Notes: generated by a model from the letters alone, not told the origin. 20,925 nucleotides of DNA from Nitrospira sp. (GCA_012032965.1 JAAUPT010000001.1:1-20925), one strand, 5' to 3'; shown: positions 9,371 through 18,325, counted from the first letter of the stretch. Numbers and translations are program-made.

Positions 9371-9486
9371 TCCGGCCTCAAGTCGTCAACAAACGGACCG
9401 ATACAGCACGTAACGGACTCTACGGCCTGCTGTCAATACAGGCCAAGGCGACGTCTGTGTCAGGAGTTTGGGTCATGGAGGATGGT

Positions 9487-12400
9487 ATGAGCGTGTTCTG
9501 GATCATGGTGGCGGCCAATGTTCTGCTGGTTGCTCCATTAATCCTCTTACTTGTCCAGGCTTCTCGTCGGGCGCGGGCCGGTTGGCTCCGCGCTGAATCC
9601 GAAAGGGTCCGTTGTCAGGAGAATGAGCATAGGCTTCGGAGTATTTTGGAAGCCGAACCCCAAGGGATTTTGGTGCTTAGTCTGGATTGGCGAGTACTTC
9701 AAATCAATCCAGCCGGCTGCGTGCTCTTCGATGCGGGTTTTCAGAAGAGATCGTCGGAAAGACATTCGAGAGCATATCCATTCCAACGATCAACCGCAGA
9801 TAGAAGATATGCATAAGGCGGCTCGGGAAGGTCGAGAAACTTATGGAAAAGCTCGGTTAGTTGGGTTCTCGAGGCAGATCCGCTGGGTCGAGATTACATC
9901 CGTTCCACTTCCGGCTGATGACGGCACTGTGCAAGCGGTCCTCAGCGTCGTCCGGGATGTGACGGAGCAAAAGCGTGCCGATCGCCGACAAGCTCTCCAG
10001 CATGCCGTGGCCAAAGTGCTTGCCGCGTCCTCAACCGTCGAGCACGCGGTTCCCGACCTCCTGCAGGCGATCGTGGTGAGTCTCGATTGGCATGTCGGCC
10101 TATTCTGGCGAGTACAAGACGACCGGCAAACGATCAGCTGCATGCAGGACTGGTCGGTCGATACTACAATGGTGCAGGAGTTCGTGAGAAGTAGTCAGCA
10201 GGAGGCCCTCACGTCTGGGTCCGATCTGCCGGGAGATTGTTGGGCCCGCGGCGAGCCGTTGTGGGTGGAGGATGTTGCACGAGGACTCATGTGTACGCGC
10301 AGGCCTCTTGAAGCAACAGGAAGACTCCACGCGCCTGCGCATTTCCGATTTGGCTCAGGGCTAACGTCTATGGGGTCATGGAGTTCTACAGCAAGGAGGC
10401 GCAGGCCGAGGACTGGGATTTACTGAGAACTTTGGGAACGGCGGGAAGGCAAATCGGTCTTTTCGTGGAACGAACTGAAGTGGAAGCGGCGCTGCAGGAG
10501 AACGAAGCCCGCACCAGCTTAATTATCGACACCGCCCTCGATGCTGTGATTACGATAGATCGTGCGGGCCGAATTACCGAGTGGAATACCCAAGCGGAAC
10601 AGGTATTTGGGTGGTCTGCTCTTGAGGCTATCGGACGCGATGTTGCCGACACGATCTTTCCACCGTCGCATCGGCCGGGCTATCGCGAGTATGTTCAACG
10701 CCTTCTTGAATCCAGAGACCCCTCTCTCTCGAACATGTTGGTCGAAATGATCGGTCTTCGACGAGACGGCCGGGAGTTTCCTGTTGAAATTGCCATGACG
10801 CCATTACCGGTTGAGGGTTCCGTCATCTTCAGCGCATTTATTCGCGATATCACCAGCCGGAAAGAAGCAGAACGTACGCTGAAAGATTACGCGCAGCAAT
10901 TGGAGTCTATCAATCAGCAGCTGGATACCGCCTTGAAGGAAGCCAAAGCCGCGACCGAGGCCAAGTCGTCGTTCTTGGCGACCATGAGTCACGAAATCAG
11001 GACCCCGATGAACGGCGTGATCGGGATGGCCGGACTCTTGCTCGATACGAAACTGACTGATGAACAGCGAGAATACGCTGAAACGGTTCAGACGTGCGGC
11101 GATCATCTGCTGACGATCATCAATGACATTCTCGATTTTTCTAAGATCGAAGCCGGGAAGCTGGATTTGGAGGTGATTGAGTTTGATCTTCGCCTCGCCA
11201 TGGATGAGTCATTGGACCTTGTGGCCGAACGAGCCTCCTCTAAAGGGCTGAATCTGGCTTGTCTCTTCCACGCTGATGTGCCGCGAAACTTGCTTGGCGA
11301 CCCGGGCGCTTACGGCAGGTGGTGATGAACCTGGCGTCGAATGCCATCAAGTTTACCGACAGCGGGGATGTGGTCGTGGAGGTGACGGTCGAGGCTCAAT
11401 CGAATGAGGAGGCGATCATTCGCATTGCGGTGACGGACTCCGGGATTGGGATCTCCGACGAAGCCTGCGAGCGGCTATTCCAGTCATTCAGCCAGGCCGA
11501 TGGCTCCACGACGAGGAAATATGGTGGGACTGGTCTTGGTCTTGCGATTTGCAAGCGCCTCGTTGAACTGATGGGGGGAACGATCGGAGTGAGCAGCCGA
11601 ATTGGGGAGGGAAGCTGTTTCTGGTTTACCGTGAACCTGCGCAAGCAGGCTGATGGCTTCAGAAATGCAGAGGGTTCTGCCGTTGTGTTGGCGGGTCTCC
11701 GCATCTTGGTCGTGGATGATAACGCGATCAATCGAAAAATCCTGGAGCTGATGACGAAAAAATGGGGAATGCACCCGACACTCGTTCATAGTGGTTCCGA
11801 GGCCTTGGAGGCCCTCAGCGGTCAGCACGCTCAACCGCGATTTGACCTGGCACTGTTGGACGTGGACATGGGACCGTCGGGTGGAATCGAAGTGGCTCGA
11901 GAGATAAAGACGCGAGCAGAAGGCGCCGATCTCCAACTCGTGTTGCTCACCTCATTCGGACGGAGGGGAGATGCCAAGATAGCCCGAGAAGCAGGGCTAG
12001 CCGCCTACCTGACGAAGCCGATTCGTGAACGGCAATTGCATGATTGTCTTGTGGCGGTCATGACACAGCGCCCTGATTCTTCCCGCGCGCCAGCCGAAAG
12101 AGCCTCACCCCCGCTCATTACTCGGCATACCCTTGCAGAAACCAAGGCTCAGGTGGATCTTCGCGTGCTTTTGGCCGAGGATAACATCATTAATCAGAAA
12201 GTGGCGGCTCGCCTCTTCCAGCGGCTGGGCTATCGAATTGACGTGGTGGCCAACGGGCGTGAGGTCCTCGAAGCGCTGTCTCGCATTCACTATGACGTCG
12301 TGTTCATGGATTGCCAGATGCCGGAAATGGACGGTTTCGAAGCCACGCACCTGATCCGGGAGAGAGCGCAGTCCGACCGAGTGCCGATCATTGCCATGAC

Positions 12401-12560
12401 GGCGAATGCCATGCAGGGAGATCGTGAACGATGTCTGGCGGCAGGGATGGATGACTACCTCTCAAAACCCATTTCTGTCGAGGCGTTGGCCGGTGTTCTG
12501 GATCGTATCAATAAGGAGCACGCACGGGTTCGAACGGGGAAGAGCCAAGAAGCCGCGTAG
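9487..12560 (+). CDS. Hybrid sensor histidine kinase (TM-PAS-GAF-PAS-HisKA-HATPase-REC-REC), four frameshifts
   Basis: ATG 9487 is chosen because GGAGG lies at 9477-9481, five bases before it. After correction the protein has about 1025 residues: one N-terminal membrane helix (about 5-26); PAS (about 40-160, ending VVRDVTEQKRAD); GAF (about 175-325); PAS (about 335-455, ending FIRDITSRKEAE); coiled coil; HisKA with MSHEIRTPMNG (His near 503); HATPase_c with NLASNAIKFT, DSGIGI and GGTGLGLAI; REC1 (RILVVDDNAINRK, Asp near 793); REC2 (RVLLAEDNIINQK, FMDCQMPEMDGFEA, Asp near 943). Frame breaks: two missing bases between 9736 and 9760, one near 10360, and one G missing at 11303-11306. There is no HPt domain and no adjacent response-regulator gene, so the output partner is unknown. 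With a single anchor and no periplasmic domain, it probably senses a cytoplasmic signal. Confidence 0.92.
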
Positions 12561-12587
12561 GTCACGTGCTCTGCCGACCTCAGGCGA

Positions 12588-13271
12588 TCACGCCAATTGA
12601 AGGGTCAACTGTTGCGGCTCTGCGATGCGCCGGTTCGGCCTGGCGGATGGACTCACAGGTATGGATTGCTGAGGCACATTGCCCACCGGCAGGCTCTCAA
12701 CCGTAAAGATGGGTGACAGGAGTTCGTGTAAAGTCCCTCGACAGACACCACAACGATGGCGGCCTGGCTGGATCGTTTTTCGCTGCCGTCTATAGATCCG
12801 TCCACAGTCATTGCATCGCCAAGTGAATCGCGATAAAGCAAGTACTTCCTGCTCCAGTGAGTGGTACGTCGTGATCGCCACTTCTCCTGTTCGGTTCATC
12901 TCCGTCATCTTTCGCAAGAAGGCTAGACCATGATCAGGTCGACGCTTCAAGAGGTCGAATTGCCATTGATGAATCATCTCATGAGCGATCGTGTTCAGGA
13001 GTTCCTGTTCCGCATATGGCGTTCGGTCGGCAAGCTTCACAAAGAGAGGGAGCGACAGGCGAATCTCCCGACTGCCTGGGCCGGTGGATGTCCTCGGCCC
13101 TCCACGGCTGGCGAACATACCAACTGAGGAAGTTAAGCGAGGACTCCACAGAATAGCGATCGACGGAAGTGAACCAGAAAAATACCGTCTATTCAGATGC
13201 TGCCAACGGGTCTGCAGTCCGCTCGGAGTAGGGAGGAGCCAGGTCGTTTCGCCGGTCATGGGTCGTCTCAT
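12588..13271 (-). CDS. SprT-like zinc metalloprotease domain protein
   Basis: The 227-residue protein has the HExxH zinc-protease motif in AHEMIHQWQ and a downstream zinc ribbon (CNDCG ... CGVC). This is the layout of SprT/Spartan-like domains, known in eukaryotes for cleaving DNA-protein crosslinks; the bacterial role is poorly defined. The last 40 or so residues are low-complexity and proline/glutamine-rich. Start ATG 13271 overlaps the upstream stop as ATGA, so translation is probably coupled to the deoxyhypusine-synthase-like gene; an in-frame ATG at 13259 is an alternative. It converges on the hybrid kinase with a 27-base gap. Confidence 0.82.
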   Translation of the reverse strand: MRRPMTGETTWLLPTPSGLQTRWQHLNRRYFSGSLPSIAILWSPRLTSSVGMFASRGGPRTSTGPGSREIRLSLPLFVKLADRTPYAEQELLNTIAHEMIHQWQFDLLKRRPDHGLAFLRKMTEMNRTGEVAITTYHSLEQEVLALSRFTWRCNDCGRIYRRQRKTIQPGRHRCGVCRGTLHELLSPIFTVESLPVGNVPQQSIPVSPSARPNRRIAEPQQLTLQLA

Positions 13272-14212
13272 CCTAACTCTTCAATCACCGCCGCGGCCAG
13301 CAGGGGCAACATAATCTCGTGGTGGCCCGTCAAGGAATACCCTTGGCCGCCTTTCTGCGTGGGACGCCGCACAACGTTGGTCTCGGGACGATAGTGAGAA
13401 ATGAAATCCATGTTCACCGTCGTGATGTTCGCGATGGGGTGACCGAGGTTTCGGCCCAATGACAAGGTTTTCAGGAAGACCTCCGGAAGGATCACGGACG
13501 ACCCGATATTGATATACACGCCGCCTTCCATTCCAGCGACGACGGCAGTGAGGCGTCTGAAGTCAAGAAGGGACGTGGCTCCGATCGCCGCTCCATCCGC
13601 GGAAGGATGCATGTGAATGATGTCGGTGCCCACAGCCACATGAACAGTGACCGGGATGCCGAGCTGTGTGCCGGTGGCAAGAATACTGACGGAGTGGTTG
13701 GGAAATTGAGCAGCAGCTTGGTTCATGTAACGCCCTATGGCCTCGCCCAGCCCATGGCCATGCTTCGCGCCGCGCGTGATGGCTTCATTGAGCATGCGGC
13801 CTGTTTCTTCCGCCATGCCAAAGCGCCCTTCATCGATTTCAGCGTCGACCTCTTCAGAGGTATGGCCCATGAGAGCTAATTCAAAGTCGTGAATGATCCC
13901 CGCCCCGTTCATGGCCACGGCCGTGATGACGCCTCGCCTCATCAAATCTATGATGATTGGTACCAGCCCAACCTTGATGACATGGGCTCCGATCCCCACA
14001 ATTACCGGACGGCGTTTTCGATGGGCTTTCACGATGGCCCGGGTGACGGCTCGCAATGTCTTAACGGCCAGGATGTCAGGGAGGCCGGAACAGAATGTCG
14101 AGAACGATCCCCCATGCTTCCATGGTGTCGCAAAGTCTGAGACCCGCACCTTGCTATGCCGCTTTTTCAACGGATAGGTCTTGAGGTCCGATGCATTGAT
14201 CGGAGGGATCAA
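13268..14212 (-). CDS. Deoxyhypusine-synthase-like (DS superfamily) protein of unknown function
   Basis: The 314-residue product resembles the NAD-binding fold of deoxyhypusine synthase: VIVGIGAHVIKVGLVPIIIDLM, AMNGAGIIHDFELALMG, VAVGTDIIHMHPSADGAA and a SSVILPEVFLK segment. Deoxyhypusine synthase transfers aminobutyl from spermidine to eIF5A, which bacteria lack. Where the true enzyme has its catalytic Lys in WGKI, this protein appears to read GATSL, so I expect a different reaction or a binding role. The start is uncertain: no in-frame ATG lies near the expected N-terminus, and TTG 14212 is a provisional choice. A small indel near 14190-14215, where an out-of-frame ATG occurs, is possible. 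It follows gmhA by 28 bases and overlaps the SprT-like gene by four. Confidence 0.72.
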   Translation of the reverse strand: MIPPINASDLKTYPLKKRHSKVRVSDFATPWKHGGSFSTFCSGLPDILAVKTLRAVTRAIVKAHRKRRPVIVGIGAHVIKVGLVPIIIDLMRRGVITAVAMNGAGIIHDFELALMGHTSEEVDAEIDEGRFGMAEETGRMLNEAITRGAKHGHGLGEAIGRYMNQAAAQFPNHSVSILATGTQLGIPVTVHVAVGTDIIHMHPSADGAAIGATSLLDFRRLTAVVAGMEGGVYINIGSSVILPEVFLKTLSLGRNLGHPIANITTVNMDFISHYRPETNVVRRPTQKGGQGYSLTGHHEIMLPLLAAAVIEELG

Positions 14213-14240
14213 GGAAGGAAACCGGGGTGGGGGAGTCCGA

Positions 14241-14819
14241 TCAGGACGATTTCCCAAGGAGATGATCCTCCACCAGTTCACACAAGACGTGTCCGAGTGT
14301 AATGTGGCTCTCTTGGATGCGTGAGGTAACCGTGGATGGCACGATGAATGGATAGTCGACAAGATCGGCCAGCTTGCCGCCGGACGCTCCGGTCCACGCA
14401 ACCGTCGCCAAGCCATATTCGCGTGCAGCAGTGATCCCTTTCAAGACATTCGGAGAATTTCCACTGGTGCTGATACCGATGGCGATGTCGCCGGTTCTCC
14501 CATGCGCCCGCACCTGGCGAGCAAAAAGTTCCTCATACCCATAGTCATTGGCGATGCAGGTAATGGCCGCGATATCCGTCGCCAGCGCAATGGCGGGTAG
14601 CGGCATCCGCTCCCGCTTGTAACGCCCGACAAATTCCGCCGCAATGTGCGCCGCGTCCGTCGAGCTGCCACCGTTACCAAACAGCAGAACTTTATTGCCG
14701 TTGGAAAAGGCGTTGGCGATGACCGTGGCCACCTGAACGATACGGTCGGCGTGTTCACGCGCAAACTGTTGCTTGACGCGAGCGCTTTCCGCAAAGGCTG
14801 TCAACACAACCGTTTGCAT
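14241..14819 (-). CDS. gmhA: Phosphoheptose isomerase (sedoheptulose 7-phosphate isomerase), SIS domain
   Basis: GmhA converts sedoheptulose 7-phosphate to D-glycero-D-manno-heptose 7-phosphate, the first step toward ADP-heptose. The 192-residue length is typical. The SIS fold shows FGNGGSSTDAAHIAAEFVGR (phosphate loop, and catalytic Glu near residue 62), GISTSGNSPNVLKG, and ESHITLGHVLCELVED near the C-terminus with the expected active-site His. The related SIS protein DiaA is an alternative, but the catalytic Glu and His favour GmhA. It works in the same pathway as rfaE2 elsewhere in this window. It is first in an operon with the deoxyhypusine-synthase-like and SprT-like genes, and has its own near-consensus promoter. 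Confidence 0.9.
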   Translation of the reverse strand: MQTVVLTAFAESARVKQQFAREHADRIVQVATVIANAFSNGNKVLLFGNGGSSTDAAHIAAEFVGRYKRERMPLPAIALATDIAAITCIANDYGYEELFARQVRAHGRTGDIAIGISTSGNSPNVLKGITAAREYGLATVAWTGASGGKLADLVDYPFIVPSTVTSRIQESHITLGHVLCELVEDHLLGKSS

Positions 14820-14826
14820 GATCGCG

Positions 14827-14855
14827 ATTCTAGGCGAGGCGAGTCAGCGTGTCAA
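14827..14855 (-). promoter_or_regulatory. Near-consensus sigma70-type promoter of gmhA, leaderless arrangement
   Basis: TTGACA (14850-14855) and TAGAAT (14827-14832) on the - strand are spaced by exactly 17 bases, close to ideal consensus. Seven bases (14820-14826) separate the -10 box from ATG 14819, placing the predicted transcription start at or next to the start codon. It lies directly downstream of the qmcA stop, so gmhA is probably independent of the nfeD-qmcA operon. Confidence 0.65.
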
Positions 14856-14873
14856 ACCGAACCGCCGTGAATC

Positions 14874-15811
14874 CTAGGATTTCACTGGTGCCGAAGTTCC
14901 GGTCTGTCTGATGGCATTCATCGCCAACGCAATCATGGAGCCGACATCGGATACGCTCGCCGGAAGGATGAGGGTATTGGTCGCCTTTGCGAGTTCGCCG
15001 AACTTGCCGATATATTGCTCAGCCACGCGGAGCTGGACAGCTTCTTGTCCGCCGGGAACTTGAATCGTCTCTGCAACCTTTCGGAGACCCTCGGCCGTCG
15101 CTTGCGCAATGGCGAGTATGGCGGCTGCAGCCCCTCGGCTTCATTGATCTGCTGCTGTTTCTTGGCTTCGGATGCCTTAATGACTTGCTGCTTTTCTCCC
15201 TCCGCCTGATTGATCGCGGCGTCGCGTTCGCCTTCAGAGGTCAAAATCAGCGCCCGCTTTTCCCGCTCCGCACGCATCTGCTTTTCCATGGCGTTCAGGA
15301 CATCCTTCGGCGGAGTGATGTTTTTGATCTCGTACCGTAGCACCTTGACCCCCCACGGTTCCGATGCCTTATCCAATTCGTTGACGACTTGTGCGTTGAT
15401 CGCCGTCCGGGCTTCGAAGGTTCTGTCCAGCTCGATCTGGCCGACCTCGCTCCGCAGCGCCGTCTGGGCCAATTGTGTGAGTGCAAACTGGTAGTCGTTG
15501 ATTCCGTAGGAGGCTCGTTCTGGATTCAGGACCCGCATGTACAGAATGCCATCGATGTGCACTTGGACGTTGTCACGGGTAATGCACACTTGCTCGGGTA
15601 TATCGACGGCAATTTCTTTGAGCACATGCTTGTAGCGGATCACGTCGAGAAACGGCACCAGGATGTGGAATCCGGCATCAAGTGTAGAACTGAATTTGCC
15701 CAAACGTTCCACGACGTAGGCGCTCTGTTGAGGGACGATAACCGCGGTTTTCGCGATGACGATTAAGACGATCACCGCCAGGATAATGACAACAAACGTT
15801 CCGCCTTCCAT
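14874..15811 (-). CDS. qmcA: SPFH/band-7 membrane protein (stomatin/paraslipin, QmcA-like), one frameshift
   Basis: Band-7 proteins form large membrane-associated oligomers and often pair with NfeD. An N-terminal membrane helix (about residues 5-24) precedes the SPFH domain (VPQQSAYVVERLGKF, DAGFHILVPFLD, ITRDNVQVHIDGILYMRV). A long helical region rich in Ala, Glu and Gln follows (AMEKQMRAEREKRA, EGEKQQVIKASEAKKQQQI). The frame breaks at about 15126-15134, where one base is missing. Restoring it gives EAEGRAAAILAIAQATAEGL and a family-like C-terminus (GKFGELAKATNTLILP) ending at TAG 14874-14876, 312 residues in total. The uncorrected frame runs into unrelated basic sequence to 14933. It follows nfeD by 26 bases. 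Confidence 0.92.
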
Positions 15812-15837
15812 ACTCGCACCTCGCTCGTTAATGATCG

Positions 15838-16266
15838 TTATTCTGATTTCACCCAGAGCACCAGGCCATCTACTTTGGTGACCGTTGCGCGCTGACCTGA
15901 TGGAAGGGGAGCGGCTCCGACGTTTCGTGCGCTCCAGGTGGAGCCACGCAACTCAGCCTTGCCCGTGTGTCCTGGCTGGAGTTCCTCGAGCAGGATTGCC
16001 GACTCTCCAACCATGCTGTCCATGTCCTGTGGCGGATGGCCGTGGGTAAGCTGAATCAGCGGCCTGCGAAGCAGCAGCAACGAAAGAACCGCCAGGATGG
16101 AAAATAAGAGCCACTGCAGCCACTCGGCTTGTACCACATCCATGGCAACCAATGCGCCGACCATCAGTGCGGCGATGCCGAAAAACAAGAGATAAAACCC
16201 GCCGGGTGACACGAGCTCTGCGCCGGCTAGAGCCAGCCCCAAGAAGATCCAATACCACCAGACCAT
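15838..16266 (-). CDS. NfeD-family membrane protein (short form)
   Basis: The 142-residue protein has hydrophobic helices in its first half (YWIFLGLALAGAELV, FYLLFFGIAALMVGALVAM, WLQWLLFSILAVLSLLLL). A C-terminal OB-fold-like region follows (GESAILLEEL, GKAELRGSTWSARN, GQRATVTKVDGLVLWVKS). This is the short NfeD type lacking the ClpP-like protease domain, and it typically sits beside a band-7 gene, as here. The pair probably forms a membrane microdomain complex; the cellular role is not settled. It starts at ATG 16266 without a strong ribosome site. A promoter lies about 55 bases upstream. Confidence 0.88.
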   Translation of the reverse strand: MVWWYWIFLGLALAGAELVSPGGFYLLFFGIAALMVGALVAMDVVQAEWLQWLLFSILAVLSLLLLRRPLIQLTHGHPPQDMDSMVGESAILLEELQPGHTGKAELRGSTWSARNVGAAPLPSGQRATVTKVDGLVLWVKSE

Positions 16267-16319
16267 TGAAGAACCCCGTTGTAGGGAAAAGCCGACATGA
16301 AGAAGAACGATGTGTGCAG

Positions 16320-16348
16320 AGTCTAGGCTTGATTCAGTAGTCGGTCAA
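16320..16348 (-). promoter_or_regulatory. Predicted sigma70-type promoter of nfeD-qmcA
   Basis: TTGACC (16343-16348) and TAGACT (16320-16325) on the - strand have a 17-base spacer; the leader to ATG 16266 would be about 47 bases. It is back-to-back with the promoter of the CARF-type gene, with 26 bases between the two -35 boxes. Confidence 0.5.
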
Positions 16349-16374
16349 GTAGAACGCCGTCTGGAATCAACGAA

Positions 16375-16403
16375 TTGAACACCGGCGAAGTCGATGCTAT
16401 AGT
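16375..16403 (+). promoter_or_regulatory. Predicted sigma70-type promoter of the CARF-type gene, leaderless arrangement
   Basis: TTGAAC (16375-16380) and TATAGT (16398-16403) are separated by exactly 17 bases. Nine bases separate the -10 box from ATG 16413, so the transcript would carry about zero to three untranslated bases. No Shine-Dalgarno sequence is present. Confidence 0.6.
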
Positions 16404-16412
16404 CCGCGCGGA

Positions 16413-17669
16413 ATGGCACAAGATCAACCCATCAAAGCGCTCGTGATCGCATTCGTCGATGACACGGCCTCGGCAGTCTATTCGATCAACAGGCTCAAGC
16501 CGGAAGCGTTGTGCTTTGTGTTGCCGGAAGGAAGCAAGGCGTTAGTGGAGTCAGCCGTGCAGCCGAATATCCAGCAGATCCCCAGGCGGTGGGATTGGAT
16601 CGTCTTGGCTGAGACTGCTGAGTTTTCCAGTATCTATCAGCCTCTTGCGCAATCGCTCCCAGACCTCTTGCAGACGTGGGAGATACAGCCAGGCGAGCTG
16701 GTTGTGGACTTGAGTGGGGCGACCGCGGCGATGGCGTCCTCGCTCTCCCTGGTGACGCTACCCTGGACGTCCCGGTTGATCGAACTGCGCCCGGATCGCG
16801 AAGGACTGGAGGGCGATCGTGTCGAGCTAAACTCGAAGACGCTGGTCTGGACACAGAGTAATCCGTGGGATGAGCAGGTGACCGTCTCTCGTCGTGAAGG
16901 GTGCGAATTATTCAATAAGGGCCTCTTCGATGCTGCGGTCAAACTGTTTCGCGAGGTAGAACTACGGGTCAGTGGCGGACAAAAACCGTTGTATCGCGCG
17001 TTCGCCGATTTGGCGGAAGGGTATGGGTTGTGGGATCGGTTTCAGTATCGTCAAGCCTGGGACAAATTGAAAACCGCGATGAAGGCGCTCGAGATGGCTT
17101 CGCTCTGGGGTGGACCGCCCGGGTTGAAAGCAGTCGTGCCGCCGATCAAAGCCAACGCAGGATTCCTCGAAAAGCTCGTCCTTGATCCGGCTGAGGTCAA
17201 AGAATTCGTACCGTTGGATGTTCTGGCACATGCCCACCGGCAGCTCCTTTTTCGACGAAATCCTGAAGCGGCCATGCTCGCGCTCGTTCGGGCGCTGGAG
17301 GGGTTCGCGCAAGTTCGACTCCATAAGGCGCACAAAATCAAGAGCTGGGATGTGTCGCCGGAGCAGCTCCCGCAGGCGCTGCAGGAAATCTGTCGGACCT
17401 GTTATCTGGAAGACATTGATGGCAAATACAAGCTGCCGCTTCAAGCACAGTTTCGGGTATTGGCGGGGCTAGGCGATCAACTAGGCCAAGCGTTTCTGAG
17501 GGAATGGCCGAAGATGAAACCGCTGTTGGATGCAGCGAACCACGCGGTGTTAGGGCATGGCTTTGAACCCGTCAAGTCAGAGAGAGTGCAGCAGCTGTAC
17601 GATGTGGTTGTCCGACTCACCGGTATCGCGGAGTCATCTCTTCCGAAGTTTCCCGTGCTTTGTCTGTAG
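16413..17669 (+). CDS. Probable CARF-domain protein of the CRISPR-associated TIGR02710 (Cas02710) type, no cas genes nearby
   Basis: The 418-residue protein has an N-terminal Rossmann-like domain (about 1-150): strand ALVIAFVDDTASAVYSI, then GELVVDLSGATAAMASSLSL. The latter sits where CARF proteins have a D-L-T-G-G-T-K-x-M motif. A helical C-terminal region (about 150-418) follows, with TPR-like early helices (ELFNKGLFDAAVKLFREVEL, YRQAWDKLKTAMKALE) and a late ANHAVLGHGFEPV segment. That segment resembles the R-N-x-S-I-L-A-H-G motif of HEPN-like RNases, but with Ala where the catalytic Arg is expected. CARF proteins bind cyclic oligoadenylates made by type III CRISPR effectors; none is visible here, so the ligand may differ or act in trans. 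The frame is intact. Family placement is from remembered motifs and is moderate; a general stress or RNA-metabolism role is equally open. Confidence 0.62.
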   Translation: MAQDQPIKALVIAFVDDTASAVYSINRLKPEALCFVLPEGSKALVESAVQPNIQQIPRRWDWIVLAETAEFSSIYQPLAQSLPDLLQTWEIQPGELVVDLSGATAAMASSLSLVTLPWTSRLIELRPDREGLEGDRVELNSKTLVWTQSNPWDEQVTVSRREGCELFNKGLFDAAVKLFREVELRVSGGQKPLYRAFADLAEGYGLWDRFQYRQAWDKLKTAMKALEMASLWGGPPGLKAVVPPIKANAGFLEKLVLDPAEVKEFVPLDVLAHAHRQLLFRRNPEAAMLALVRALEGFAQVRLHKAHKIKSWDVSPEQLPQALQEICRTCYLEDIDGKYKLPLQAQFRVLAGLGDQLGQAFLREWPKMKPLLDAANHAVLGHGFEPVKSERVQQLYDVVVRLTGIAESSLPKFPVLCL

Positions 17670-17805
17670 GAGTTGATGATAAAGATCGACCTCGATCGAA
17701 GACGCAGCCCACAGGCGCAGTATCCCATGGCCACTTTTCTCGATCCGTGAGCCAGTCCGACCATGTGCGCACAATGGGCCGCTGAATAAGCCAGTGTCGC
17801 CTTCG

Positions 17806-18226
17806 ATGGAAATCAAAGTCTACTACGAAGATACCGATTGTGGCGGGGTCGTCTACTACGCCAATTATCTGAAGTATTTTGAGCGGGCCCGCACCGAATA
17901 TCTTGAGATGCGAGGGTGTTCGATTGCTGACTGGATGCAACGAGGTGTGATCTTTGTCGTGGTCCATGCGGAAGCACACTACTACTCGGCTGGCCGATAT
18001 GGAGAAACGTTGACGATCGAGACTGATGTCGCTGATGTCACACAGGCCACCGTCACATTTTCACATGTGGTGCGTGAAAAAGTTGAGCAATCGAATTGTT
18101 GTGAAGGGGTCGGCTCGTCTCGCAGCCACAGACCATCATGGGAAAGTACGGCGCCTCGATAAGAGCATCGTCACAGCGCTCAGATTCGTCCCGCGATCTT
18201 CGGAGGCCCATATTCCTGAGCCTTGA
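17806..18226 (+). CDS. ybgC: YbgC/4-hydroxybenzoyl-CoA-type acyl-CoA thioesterase, one frameshift
   Basis: The hotdog-fold thioesterase hydrolyses acyl-CoA or acyl-ACP. The N-terminus has the signature VYYEDTDCGGVVYYANYLKYFERARTE, including the catalytic Asp. The frame breaks near 18092, where one extra base follows GTTGAGCAA. Removing it joins the first part to RIVVKGSARLAATDHHGKVRRLD and a stop at 18224-18226, giving 139 residues, a normal length. ATG 17806 yields the usual short N-terminus; GTG 17794 is an in-frame alternative, and neither has a strong ribosome site. It lies 136 bases after the CARF-type gene with no obvious promoter of its own. The usual partners (tolQRA, pal) are not visible, so a cell-envelope role is not certain. 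Confidence 0.87.
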
Positions 18227-18325
18227 GCACGGAATAGAGCACACCTCAAACATTCCTATCTGACGACCAACTTAGAGCATTCGCTGGTCTATGCTCCTGT
18301 GAGGCGGATGTCATTTATGACGGTT

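Noticed and set aside
9346..9486. Upstream in-frame extension of the hybrid kinase from GTG/ATG near 9346-9352
   Set aside because: GGAGG five bases before ATG 9487 and an immediate membrane helix fit a start at 9487; the extension is arginine-rich and overlaps the predicted promoter.
16413..17669. A CRISPR array or cas operon around the CARF-type gene
   Set aside because: No direct repeats with regular spacers and no cas1, cas2, cas10 or effector gene was seen anywhere in the window.
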